From contig CM077824.1 in the NCBI GenBank assembly GCA_039720395.1, forward strand, positions 27,109,278 to 27,173,277: a stretch of DNA of 64,000 nt. Reading direction: 5' to 3'. This DNA is from Liquidambar formosana. Taxonomy: Eukaryota > Streptophyta > Magnoliopsida > Saxifragales > Altingiaceae. The notes under the pieces were generated by a model. It was not told where the DNA came from. It was given only the letters and a program-made list of their open reading frames with translations, and ran no database searches. The position numbers and the translations under genes are program-made. Below are positions 35,525-47,800 of the stretch, piece after piece. Position 1 is the first letter of the stretch, and each line of letters begins with the position of its first letter.

Positions 35525-36420
35525 ATGGCAAGTGAGGGTACCAATGTTGTGTCGCCTATTGTCATAGTGGCCCTTGCTCCTACACATGGAGAGAAACCAG
35601 AGAAATTTAATAGTTCTGATTTTAAGAGATGGCAACAAAAAATGCTGTTTTATCTTACTACATTGAATTTGGCTAAGTTTCTGTATGAAATTGCTCCTAC
35701 TCTCAAAGTTGGTAAGACCGATAGGATTACTATCGCAGTGGTAGAGGCATGGAAACATTCTGATTTCTTGTGCAAGAATTATATCCTCAATGCGTTGGAC
35801 AACATATTATACAATGTGTATAGTCCAATAAAGACTACAAAGGAACTATGGGACTCCTTGGACAAAAAGTACAAAACGGAAGATGCCGGAATGAAGAAAT
35901 TTGATGTGGGCAGATTCCTAGACTATAAAATGATAGACTCCAAGACTGTTATAAGTCAAGTGTAAGAGCTTCAATTAATTTTACATGAAATACATGCCGA
36001 AGGTATGTCGATTAGTGAATCCTTTCAAGTGGCTGCAATTATTGAAAAATTACCATTGTCGTGGAAGGATTTTAAAAATTATTTGAAGCACAAGTGCAAA
36101 GAGATGAGCCTTGATGACTTAATTGTAAGGTTAAGGATTGAAGAAGACAACCGAAATTCTAAAAAGAATAGAGGTAAAAATCCTATGGAATCTAAGGCTA
36201 ATATAGTGGAAGTGCAGAAAATAACAATAAAAAGAGGAACCGCAAAGGCCAAGGATCATCCCAAAATTGCAAGGGTGGTGACTCAAAGTGGTTCAAAGGC
36301 AATTGCTATGTGTGTGACAAACCGGGACATCGTATAAAGGATTGTCGCAAGCGAAAGAACCAAGGAACCAACAAGAAGGCTCAAGCAAATGTGACTGAAA
36401 TAGACAATATTTCAGATTCG
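35525..36420 (+). pseudogene. Second copia gag (broken)
   Basis: MASEGTNVVSPIVI starts the frame. KFNSSDFKRWQQKMLFYLTTLNL and TTKELWDSLDKKYKTEDAG are typical copia gag. A TAA at 35963 and the need to restart at about 35966 in the same frame show decay. [20 protein letters not shown] continues, then a frameshift near 36305 gives the CCHC knuckle [14 protein letters not shown] (about 36309-36350). The start is the ATG giving the usual short N-terminus; an upstream in-frame ATG at 35504 is less likely. Confidence 0.85.
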
Positions 36421-36760
36421 ATCAATGATATACAAATTTCTGCGGTCGTTTCTAAAGTGAATTTGGTGGGCAGCAATCCCAAAGAATGGTGGGTGGATAC
36501 CGATGCAACTCGCCATGTTTGTTCGGACAAGAAGATGTTCTCTACTTATCAACCGGTAGACAATGAAGAACAACTTTTCATGGGCAACTCCTCAATTTCC
36601 AAAATTGAAAGACATGGAAAGGTGATCTTGAAGATGAGTTCAGGGAAAGAGCTTACTCTTAATGATGTGCTGCATGTGCTCAATATTCGCAAGAATCTTG
36701 TTTCGGGGTCATTATTGAGTAAAAATGGTTTCAAATTAGTATTTGACTCGGATAAGTTTA

Positions 36761-38247
36761 TGTTGTCCCAAATATATAACCCTAGAGGGGGGTAAATAGG
36801 GTTATTGGCTAAATAAAAAGTTAATTGCAAACTCAAAAATTAGATTATTGCAAGTAAAGATAAATACAAGAACAAGCAATAATAAAGAGATTAAGAGTAA
36901 GAGAAGTGCAAACAAAGTTAACGAGGTTTGGCCTTCCCGCCTACATCCTCGCCTCAAGAGCTCGCTTGAGGATTCACCAATCCACTATCACTCTCCTTCA
37001 AGGTAGAGCAGCAAACCTTTACAACTCCAAGTATTCTTCACCAACACTTGATCAAGACACACTCTTCAAGTGCTTACAAATGGGGTTTTTCTCAACCCTT
37101 GAATACAAGATGATTTAAGTATGTTTTTGTGCTCAAGAAACTCTCTTTAAAGAGTGAATACACAGAAATTAAAAGCTCACTCAACTATTGATTGTAGCTC
37201 AATAAATGCTCACAAGTGAAATTAGGGCTTGTAAATGAATGATTTTGTTTTAAGCTCAATAAATGCCCATAAATGAGTTTAACTCATGTATATATAGCCC
37301 AAGGGGTCCAAGTGACCGTTCTGTAACAATAAATACCGGGAAAGATGGTTTGGTGAGCATTTAATAGGTCAAAAGACCGTTTGAAAAACTAGCTGTTATT
37401 GGTCAGTCTCGAGGGATTCAGACGTTTGAAATCGATTTAAGACATCTGATTCTGTTTAATACGTCTTAATCAGGCATCTTAAAAAACCAGAGGACTGATT
37501 TCTATAGAGGTTTTTCAAGGTCACTGTTTACGAGGATTCAGACGTCTTAAACATGTTTCAGACGTCTTAAACCTCTTTAAGACGTCTTATTCTCACGTCT
37601 TAAAAAACCAGAGAGGATGTAATTCGAGGTCTGTCCATTTCAAACGTCTTAAACCATTTTCAGACGTCTTAAAGTACATTTCAGACGTCTGATTTAGACG
37701 TCTTAAAAAATCAGAGAAGATGTATTTTAGGACTTCATACCTCAGACGTCTTAAGCCTATTTCAGACGTCTTAACCTGATTCAGATGTCTTAAACAAATT
37801 TTTCAGACGTCTTAATCAGTTTTCAGACGTCTTAAATATCTTTAAGATGTCCTAAAGCTCTGCAGAAAATAAAGAATTTAAAGAGCTTGAGACCTGATTT
37901 TTTAGGGGTCATTCCAACGAGTCAAGAGACTCTAAACATGATCAAATAGGTTCTTTTTAGTTATTACCAAGTTAATGCATGAACTTAAAGCCCTTAAATC
38001 ACAAATGAACATTACTTTGGATCAATCTTACATTGAATCCTATTTGTCTACACTTGATCTTCGTTTGGCTTTGATATGGTCAATTCTTTTTGATGTCCAT
38101 CATGTGTCATGCCTTTGTTTGAGTTAAATGATTTGCTATAGCTCGGATTTTAACCTGTCTTAAGCTAATTTAAAAACATTAGTACTTAAGACCTTCTTAT
38201 GCATTGTTATCATCAAAATCAATGGTATTGAAACCATTTGGGCCAAC
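36761..38247 (-). mobile_element. Solo LTR of a SIRE-like copia family, antisense, inside the second copia pol
   Basis: Read on the minus strand it starts TGTTGGCCCAAATGG and ends GGGACAACA, with recognisable similarity to the LTR at 13484-14795 at both ends (GATTTTGATGATAACAATGC, AACCCTAGAGG complement). Flanks are GTTTA (36756-36760) and GTTTG (38248-38252). Removing it rejoins SDKF-VLSKSG in frame. It has a TATATATA box near 37290 (minus). Its middle (37420-37860) carries about 20 copies of TTTCAGACGTCTTAAA instead of the CGGCTGAAA motif of the other family. Confidence 0.9.
37420..37860. promoter_or_regulatory. Array of about 20 TTTCAGACGTCTTAAA motifs in the antisense solo LTR
   Basis: Copies are spaced irregularly at roughly 15-30 bp. 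The core AGACGTCT is a perfect palindrome and the outer arms are nearly symmetric; TTTAAGACGTCTTA also occurs. It occupies the same place in the LTR as the CGGCTGAAA array in the other family. A binding-site role is inference. Confidence 0.7.
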
Positions 38248-39995
38248 AGTTTGTACTTAGTAAGAGTGGGATGTATGTGGGGAAAGAGTACATGAGCAAT
38301 GGGCTTTTTAAGATGAATGTAATGACTATTGTTTCTAAGATCAATAAAAACAGAGATTTTGTTTATATTGTTGAGTTATTTAATGTATGGCATGGTAGGC
38401 TAAGACATGTAAATTATGGTTCTTTGCGTAGATTAATGAATTTGAAATATTTGCCTAAGTTTAATATTGATCCTAATTTATTATAAATGTGAAGTATGTG
38501 TGGAATCAAAATTAACTAGGACATCCGTTCATTCTATTGAAAGAAGTACTGAACCTCTAGAATTGATTCATATGGATCTTTGTGATTTGAAATTTGTTCA
38601 AACTAGAGGAGGAAAAAAGTATTTTTATTACTTTTATTGATAATTGCACGAGATATTGTTATGTGTACTTGCTAAGGAGCAAGGATGAGGCCTTGGAAAT
38701 GTTTATACATTACAAAAATGAGGTTGAGAATCAATTTAGCAAAAATATTAAGGTTCTAAGAAATGATAGAGGTGGTGAATATGAATTCGATCCATTTGGT
38801 GAATTTTGTTCTAACCATGGCATTATACACCAAACCACTGCACCTTATTCACCACAACAAAACGGAATTGCCAAACGCAAAAACAAAACCTTAAAAGAAA
38901 TGATGAATACTATATTGATAAGTTCGGGTTTACCTTAGAACTTGTGGAGGGAAGCAATGCTTTTGGCGAATTATATACTTAATAAAATACCTCGCAAAAT
39001 TGTAAACAAAACACCCTATGAATTATGGAAAGGTCGAGAACCTTCATATAAATTCATGAAAGTGTAGGGATGTTTGGCCATGGTAGTGGTTCCTATTCTT
39101 AAAAGAGTTAAGATAGGACCAAAAACAATTGATTTTGTATTTATTGGTTATGTTAACAATATTAGTGCATATCGATTCCTTGTTCATAAATCTGAAATTT
39201 TTGATATACATGTGAATACCATAATTGAATCTAGGAATGTATCATTTTTTTGAAAATATATTTCTATGCAATCCTACACATGAGACAAGTTCTCTTAAAA
39301 GAACTTATGAGACTACGACTAGTCACGATTAAGACCAAAAAAGTTTATAGACAAAGATCGTGAAGATGAGCTTAGACGTAGTAAAAGGGCTAGGACGTCA
39401 AAATCCTATGGCCCGGATTTTCTAACTTATTTTTTAGAAAATGAACCTCAAAGCTTCAAAGAAGCTATGTCCACTCTAAAAGCACCCCTTTGGAAAGAAG
39501 CTGTAAATAGCGAAATTGAATCCATTATGCAAAATCATACATGGGATTGGTGGACCTTCCACCAAGGAATAAACCTCTTGGATATAAATGGATATTCAAG
39601 AGAAAGATGAAAGCAGATGGATCAATTGATAAATACAAGGCGAGACTTGTAGCCAAAAGATTTAGACAAAGAGAATGAGTAGACTATTTTGATACATATT
39701 CACCAATTTCAAGAATAACGTCTATTAGGATGTTATTAGCTATTGCAACTGTGCATAAGCTTGAGATACACCAAATGGATGTTAAAACGACATTCTTAAA
39801 TGGTGAATTAAATGAGGAAATTTATATGGAACAATCAAAAGGGCTCATTGTTCCAGACTAAGAAAAGAAAGTTTGCAGGCTTGTTAAATCATTATATGGT
39901 TTAAAGCAAGCATCTAAGCAATGGCACGAAAAATTTGACAAAGTGATAATGTCAAATGAATTTAGAATCAATGAATGTAACAAGTGTGTGTATAT

Positions 39996-40188
39996 TTATT
40001 TATTTTTATTTTTTTTGGTTTCCCAAGGTGTCCCTAGGCTTCGCCCAAGACTAATCCTTCGAGGTACGGTCGGGCGCCGAAGTGGGGACCTCTCCCAAGA
40101 AAGTTTTCTGCATTCACAAGGGCTCGAACCTGAGACCTCTTGCTTAAGCGACCAGAGCCCCTTCCACTTAGGCCAACCTTCGTTGGTT
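39996..40188 (-). mobile_element. tRNA-derived SINE in the second copia reverse transcriptase
   Basis: A perfect 14-bp target duplication AAGTGTGTGTATAT lies at 39982-39995 and 40189-40202. On the minus strand: GAAGGTTGGCCTAAGTGG (A box), GTCTCAGGTTCGAGCCC (B box), a body ending CTTGGGAAACC and an A/T-rich tail. The same family is at 51405-51589. Confidence 0.93.
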
Positions 40189-41190
40189 AAGTGTGTGTAT
40201 ATCAAAGAGACTACAAATGGCTATGTCATAATTTGTCTATATGCGGATGATATGCTAATTATGGGTAGCAATAATGATATCATTAAAGTTACTAAGAAGA
40301 TGTTGACTAGCAAGTTTGACATGAAAGAAATGGGTATTGCGGATGTCATATTAGGAATTAAGATTTCTAGAACGTCCGATGGATTAGTGTTATTTCAATC
40401 ACATTATATTGAGAAAATTCTCAGGAAATTTAATCAATTTGATTGTAATCCAGCGAGAACACCCATGGACATAAATCTTCATTTAACTAAAAATGGAGGT
40501 AAAGGCATATCTCAATTAGAGTATTCTCAAATTGTTAGGAGTCTAATGTACGTTATGAACTATATAAGACCTGACATAGCATACTCAGTTAGTAAATTCA
40601 GTAGATACACTTGTAACCTAGAGCTAGACCACTGGAAGGCAATAGTGAGAGTACTCAGATATTTGAAATATACTCTAAACTATAGATTACATTACAATGG
40701 ATATCCAATTGTACTAGAAGGGTATAGTGATGCAAACTGGATATCTGATACAAAAGATTCTAAATCAACAAGTGGATATGTCTTCACACTTGGAGGTGGA
40801 AGCAGTGTCTTGGAAATCTTCCAAACAAACGTGCATTGCGAGATCCACGATGGAATATGAATTTATAGCTTTAGATAAAGTTGGCAAAGAAGTTGAGTGG
40901 CTTCGTCATTTCCTAGAAGATATTCCAATGTGGTCAAAACTTGTGCCAGCAATTTGTATACATTGTGATAGCCAATCGGCTATTGGAAGGGCACACAATA
41001 ACATGTATAACGGTAAGTCTCGACACATTCGTCAAAGACACAATACCATTAGACAATTGCTCTTAAGTGAAGTTATATCTATTGACTGTATAAAATCAAA
41101 TGATAATATTGCGGATCCGTTAACGTAAGGTTTGACTAGAGAGCAAGTATATAGTTCATCGAGGGGAATGGGCTTAAAGCCTACTATATT

Positions 41191-41779
41191 TTAAAAAGTT
41201 ACCATAATGGCAGCCCAACCTAGCAGACTGGAGATCCCAAGAACTAGGTTCAAAGGGACAACTAAATTGTGTGTGATTTAGTGGAATCACGTAGGAGATA
41301 ACTCTTCTACCTATTCATATGATGAAAAAGTGATGCCTGTAGCGTGTACAAGGATAAGTTAAGCTTTTAATGGTTCTTATATCTTGGAAATCCAAGTGGG
41401 GTATAGCAGGATACTCTTAATAAGAATCACCTATATGAGTGTAGAAAGGGCCACTTCTATGAGAATTATAAGGCTATATTCTCTAAAGCACTTATAGAAA
41501 CCAGGAATTGTTTAGGGCCAAAATAAACACAATCACTGAGAACCAAACTGTGTTCGGGAAGGAACTGTGTGAATTCTATTGTCTTGGTTTGCACAAAGAG
41601 CTAAATAGTTCAAGACATTACATTCACTAATTAGCCAGCAAATCCGATAGTCTTTCACAAGGGAAGGTTCAAAGCCATAAGCCACCTATCCTATGTAGGG
41701 ACTTTCCATACTTACTCTCTTTCTTGTCAGTATTTTCATTTTCATAGATATCCAACCAATTTCCATTCATGTGGCGGAT
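41191..41779. other. Non-coding 3' internal region of the second copia element
   Basis: DNA between RNase H and the 3' LTR with no open frame. It ends ATGTGGCGGAT just before the LTR, a degenerate purine tract. Confidence 0.55.
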
Positions 41780-42658
41780 TGTTAGAGATATTGGCCATTT
41801 ATTAATGTGGGTCCCATGTGTAATTTGGGGTGGGTCCATATTGGAATTAATTAATCTCTATGTGGAGATTTAATTCGAATATTTAATTGGCCAAAATCAT
41901 TAATGGTTGAATGAGAAATTATTCTCTAAAGTAACCCTTAAATAGTTGGTTGAAAAATGGTAATAAGGCTTGTCCCACATTGGAAAACTATGAATTCCTG
42001 AATGAATTTATATACACATACTTTGGACTTATGGTTTGGGCCCAAAGGGCACCCAAGTTTTGTGAGGAGGGAGGACCTAGCCAACATTGGGTTTGGACCC
42101 AAAAACACACGCGCGCGCCTGCACCGAGCCGAGTCGAGTCAAGAAAACTGACCCATGTGTGTTATTTTTTAAGCAAAATTTATTTTTGCTAATTAATTTA
42201 TTACTGTTAAGTCATGTCTGTCTGTTAACCCAGAATAGTCATGAACAAAAGATACACTTGATCAATGTGCCTTTTGGACTATTCTGGATGGTTGTTTATT
42301 TAAACTGCATTTTCGCAATCAATTAGAAGTTAATCAAGAGTTTAATTTTCGTATTGTTTAAAAGAGAGAGTAAGGACATAGTGGGTTTGCCAGACATGCA
42401 GATTGTAGTGCTTCTTCTGTGTGGCAGATCATTGTATTCTGGGAGGCAGACGTCTAAGAGACTCAAAGCACTAAGTGAGGGGCGAAATCTGTCTTAAGTA
42501 CATAACGTCAAATGCTAGCCTTGGTCAATCCGTTTCTGTAATTAAACATCTTCTGTATTCTGTAAGTTTGTGAATTTCCAGTATTTATTTTGTGTTATTT
42601 GTGTTTTTTGTGCATACTGTTTTGACAGAATTACATAACTAATACATATTTTCCAACA
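41780..42658 (+). repeat. 3' LTR of the second copia element (879 bp)
   Basis: Starts TGTTAGAGATATTGGCC and ends TTTTCCAACA. It lacks about 34 bp relative to the 5' LTR through several small deletions. It is followed by the target duplication TGGTG. Confidence 0.92.
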
Positions 42659-42663
42659 TGGTG

Positions 42664-42845
42664 TCCATGAAGTGTTGGAGTTGTGTCCCTTAGGTGTTAA
42701 TGCCGTGTCGGGGAAGTGTCTGAAATTAAATTATTATTTTTAATTGCTAGACACCTTTGGGCTGTGTTCAATGTGCATCGGAGGTGTGTTGGGCAAGTGT
42801 CTGTGTCCAACATGGCTTCTCCATAGGAGTATTTGTGCTTTCTAT
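42664..42845. repeat. Right-hand half of a hAT-like MITE
   Basis: GTGCATCGGAGGTGTGTTGG, AAGTGTCTGTGTCCAACATG and TTTGTGCTTTCTAT parallel the right end of the element at 32233-33254 (GGAGGCGTGTCC, GACACAGCCATGG, CCATGCTTTCTAA). The left half is absent next to it. Confidence 0.5.
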
Positions 42846-44864
42846 ATTACCACAAAGATACCAGAGAAGAGTTAACACTATGAAAACAGGAACTCAACCT
42901 AATCAATAAACCAAATCAAATCCTCTGATTGAATTTCTAAAGTTTGCTATTCAAATATGTAGATTAGATCTCCAAAATCATCTTTGTGATATATTGAAGA
43001 TACACTTGATATAGTGATTCACTGATTCTCATGTACATTTTATTATGGAACTCCCATCCACTTTCTCATGCACTATTATTGTGTTCCCATCCACTTCGAG
43101 TCTATCTCTAGGTTCCAAGGTTCTTACTTTGATTCATTTATTTATAAAACAGTTTTATTAACAAAGAAGAAAGTACAAACTTCAGCAAAGGAAGAGATTT
43201 CCTTTGAGAAAGAAAAAAGCAAGGGTTAAAAGACTATACAATCTGATTAAACTTTATTTTACTTCCTAAACTTAAATTTTAGTTGACTTATTTAGTAAGC
43301 CAACAGAACTCATATGAAAGAGGCAGCATTGATAGGGACAAAAGAGGTTACCACAGTTCACCTGGGCTATCTTGGGCACATGTGAAGCAAAGCCTTTCTT
43401 CTCTAATTTTGAGTTTGATTTAGAGTTTAGATGACCCAAAGTGGCAGAAGATTAAGTGTTTAGTGGCATGATGCACTAGTTTGGTAAACTTGTTAGTAGT
43501 ATTTTTAAGAATAAACTCCACCATTTCATGAAGGCAACATATTCCATGTGTACCCAATTAGTTCCTGCTATATCATTGGCTGGAGGATGATTCTTAATTA
43601 TGTCCATTACCAGATTATTATTTGGATAAGTAACCTGATAATTTTTTTCTTCTTCCTTTGGCAATTTATACTGCATTTTAAAATTGCAAATGTAAATCCA
43701 ACAGTATTCCTCATTTTTAGGGTCATGGTCTTTATTTTGCGGTCAGTTCTTTGAATTTCTGCAATATCTTGCTGTATGGAATATGAGATGGTACTGTTCC
43801 TTCCAATTTATTTTGTATTTGATTGGCATGCATTTTTGCTGAGGGTGATTTTCCAGTTGAAGAAAATTCAGTGTGCTTAAGGCATTTTGATTGGAAGTGA
43901 TTTAAAAAGCCCCATATAAAGATTTTGAGGCTCTGTGTATTGTTTTGTTGCTTCGAGGGGCTCCCTGTATCTGTGACAAGGAACCTATGCTCATCTTTCT
44001 GGTTTCTCTGATTTTTTTGGTGGCCCTCCTTCCATTATCATTGAAGGGGATAGTGGCATATGTAAATCATTCGAAGATCTGTTATATTCTCTTTCCATAA
44101 TGTAGCTTAAAAGCCCACCAAGCTTCTGTAGAACTTTTGAGTTTTCTTTTTTTCTTTTTTCTTTTTTCCTTTTTTTTTTTGGGGTAAAGAAAGAAATATT
44201 ATTAATAAAACAAGAGAAACTATGATGGGTACCGCCCCATCAAACATGATGGGTCACCGACACTGTATATGCAAAACGGTGGGTTTATAGGATAATCTTA
44301 ACCTTAAAATACATCGAGGACATCTTAAAAAATTTTAAATTAAAAAGCTTTCACACTTAAAAAATAAGCTTCATATTTTTCTTTCAAGCTCATCATAGCT
44401 ATATTATATGATGAAACAAAAATAAAGGTATGTAACATTTTGTATTACTCCGTATTAATTATTGTGAAATTAAAAAAAAAATGTATTCTAATGTGGTTTG
44501 ATCTATTTCAACAGTCTTGGTCAATGTATAATCTTATCATTTGCATACAAAACGATGTTGCCTTCTCAATAAACAAAAGTCCATCTAGAAAGGGCATCTT
44601 CAATGCAAATGTTCCCGAGCTGCCCAAAAACCATTTCTCTTGAATAAAAATGTTCCAAATGTGACCCAAAAGTGTCGTCGCCAAATGTCTGAGCCAGAAT
44701 TGTTATGCCATTAACATCAATGAATTTAAAAGAAGCAGAGATTTTTTGCCCCCGTGTGAATATTGCCTAAAAAAAATGTCAGCAACATTAAATAAATAAA
44801 AAAACAGTGTATTAAAGGCCCAGAATTCACAAAATTATAGACAAAAACATAAATACAAGCACCA
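42846..44864. other. Intergenic DNA downstream of the glucanase gene
   Basis: No gene is supported. It has a T-rich tract at about 44145-44181 and otherwise unique-looking AT-rich DNA. Overlapping short frames match nothing known to me. Confidence 0.4.
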
Positions 44865-47800
44865 TCAAAGTAAAACAGTGGTGTAAAACCTAGCACTCCT
44901 CTCACCGCCTGAAGTGGCAAGTGTCTGGATCATAATCCTAAACGTGCAATTTCCAACCGACGGGTCTTTATTCGTGACAACTGAAAGGTTAGGAAACTGG
45001 CAGGCAGTTGCAAGTTGATTGTTCTGCTGATAGTAATCGTTAAAAGCATAAGAAATGTTGCCGCGAGCATCCAGATTGCCACATGAAGTTCCATATCCAA
45101 GACTAGTGCAGTCGGCACGGGCACAAGCATAGCTCACACTCGGTCCCACCTGTTGATCATCAAGGCTTGCCGATGGCGACATCACACACCACTGCTTGGG
45201 TAGGTAATTTACACCTCTTGCCGCTACCAAACCTCCCGTGTTTGTTGTCGTCCCAAGGTTAAGCTGGTATTTGGGTGTCCCATCAAAGTAAAATATCCCC
45301 CAATGACGCTCAAAATTACCTGGTTCAATGCTCTTAGCATCCTCATCAATAAGGCTAAATAAGTAGGCATCCATCGGGCCAGGTCTCAATGGGGTCCCTT
45401 TCCCAGCTGAAATGCGAGACATTAGCCCTTGGTTGAACCTCTGGGCATAGTACAGATTTGCATTTTGGTCTCCATCAGTAGGCCACCCGACTTCTCCAAC
45501 GATTATGGATAAGTTACCATATCCATTTTTCTGCAAAGCCCACACAAGGGTATCATGGTTTGCAGCAAACACATTGTCATAGATATTCCCAGCATCATTG
45601 ATGGGCGATGAGTACCCATCAAAGAAGGCATAGCCAACAGGGAAGTTGGGGTCATCATAGAGGCTTATGAAAGGATAGATGTTGACGGTGAAAGGGGCTC
45701 CGTTATCATTCAAGAACTTGACAATTTCCAGCATGAGGTCAGTGGATGTCTGACCTGAAGTCACCTCCAGAAGGGAGATCTGTTGAAGTCTCGTATACAT
45801 CAGCATTGAGAGGAATGGTGACTTTCACCTGACTGCTCAGACCAGCTTTTATGAGGGCTGACTGGATATTCTGAAGAGCAGGAAAAGTTGTTCCGAGGAA
45901 ACTTCCGTTATATGTCGACAGGAATGGTTCGTTCCCAACTGCAACATACCTGGAAAAGAAAAGCAATTAGTAGGTGCGTTTGAGTGAAGGATTAAAACAA
46001 CGAGAGATGTTGCACAATAAAAATCAAAGAAACTCTTATCAAGAGAAACCAGAATAATGTGTTCCTTGCTCCTTTTAGATGGTTTTAATAGGGGGAAAAA
46101 AGGAGATATCTGGGATATAGGCTGGCCATACGCACGTCATTCATAACATATTAAGCATTACTTATAATTAGAGCTCTTAAGGAGTACTACTTGCTTTTTT
46201 CCTTTTTCCATTTTCCCTCTTCAGTGTGACTATGCAATTAGTGATAGACAAATAATGAGACTCTGTATATGGTCTCTTACAATGCAGACAGTGAGTAAAC
46301 ACAATTCTGTATATGGTTTCTTACAATGTAAACATACACACACAAACACAATTGTTTTGAATGCTGCTTTTCTCAGATTCTACAACCTGCTGATTCTCCT
46401 ATGAGCAACCACTTCCAAGCATCCAATCCTGTTTATTGATTTTTCAAGCATCAAAGAGTTGATTGCACAAATTGTAGCATGTGGAAAACTAGCCATCGAA
46501 AGTCATGGACAAAATTCGATCCATGATATCAACAGACACAAGAAAGAGTGTTTGATTTGGAGAGTTTCCATTTAGACCAATCAATTTGTCAATAGGCAAG
46601 AGCACTCGATCTTGGTCAAAGCTAGGGATATATGTCTCCTTGCATTATTTGGCTATAGGTTTTGAAATTTTCAAAAAAGGAGCAGGACATGATTAATCGA
46701 TTTTTTTTTTTTTTTTTTTGTTTTTGGGCTTAAGTGCCCCAAAGCATAGTAAAGCTCAGTCTGAACTAAAAAGATATGGCCAACATGGTTTTTAAATAAT
46801 ACAGATCTACCAAAAATTTAAGAAAAAATAAGAACGTCCAATATTATATCTTACAGAAAAGTTCGGGAAATAAAATCTGGTCCAGAAATTGAGCAATATT
46901 TTTTAAAGAATTTTCTATGAACGGGAAAAGTCCTGCCAAGTAAATAAAAATCTTGAAAATGATTGTTGGCTAGGATTTAGGAAAAACTTTGGCAAGTTAG
47001 ACTAACATTGATTTAAACATAAATATAAATAAATAAATAAAAAGAAGAAAATTCATGACGTAGACACCGTGATTTTTTGCTTCCTCTAAAATTTTACTAA
47101 GTCAGAGGAGATACTTGCTAAACAGAGCATAGAAAAGATAAAGCAATGAGCTGAATCTCATAACCACATGGTTGATTGAACTAAGAATGAGGACAGTCAC
47201 AAAAATTTCGTTAGCTGGACTCTTTTGTTTATTTTACCAGGGCTGCATCCAAGTTAGTCGATTTCAAAAATCTAGAGATGTTAGAAACTGTCCCTAAACG
47301 ATCAATGGTAATACAGTATCTATCATCAGAACATTTTCAAAGCCCATCAAAAGTTCTGCTGCCATGACTTAATTGAATGGGCTGAGTACCACCAAATAAC
47401 TGATTTTAGATATTTGGTGTTTCCCCAATCCTGAAGCACTAAGTTACAGGTAATGATCCCACCCTTTCATCTATAATATACCCTAAACACATGATGAACA
47501 GCCCTTACAGTTTAATATGAGAAACCAGATTGGTAGTGAGCTCCACCAGTCAAAAATGCATGGATGAATGGAGAAAGATCATACCACAGTCTACTGCCAT
47601 TTTGTCTTATGAGAGAGCCAGGAATGCTTTTGAACTCTTTTATAATCGAAAACTAAAAGACATTCTCACCTTCATTTTGTTTCAGAAGAAATTCCATAAT
47701 CTTGATTCATCTAAAAAGATTTTCTTGTTCCTTTCTTTCCATATTTACACAAATAGAAGCCAAAATGGGGCAATTCCAGAGTATTTTACTCCAAGATCCC

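Larger units (their letters stand above)
36421..41190 (+). pseudogene. Second copia pol (broken, interrupted twice)
   Basis: The protease segment [14 protein letters not shown] (36489-36530) reads DTDA where DSGA is usual, a probable loss of the active-site context. The frame is cut at DKF (36760) by a solo LTR and resumes VLSKSGMYVGKEY. Integrase: [41 protein letters not shown]. Reverse transcriptase: YKWIFKRKMKADGSID, IHQMDVKTTFLNGELNEE, a SINE at 39996, then LYADDMLIMG (YADD at 40239-40250). RNase [20 protein letters not shown], then a shift to [24 protein letters not shown] and DNIADPLT. Multiple stops are present. Confidence 0.9.
34438..42658 (+). mobile_element. Second Ty1/copia retrotransposon, 8.2 kb with nested insertions
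   Basis: LTRs start TGTTAGAGATATTGGCC and end TTTTCCAACA. A perfect 5-bp target duplication TGGTG lies at 34433-34437 and 42659-42663. Internal gag, protease, integrase, reverse transcriptase and RNase H are in copia order. It carries an antisense solo LTR at 36761-38247 and a SINE at 39996-40188. Without these it would be about 6.5 kb. The two LTRs differ by several small indels as well as substitutions. Confidence 0.95.

Noticed and set aside
37420..37860. The regularly repeated AGACGTCT motifs as a CRISPR-like array
   Set aside because: Spacing is irregular, units are short and the block lies inside a defined LTR with target duplications.
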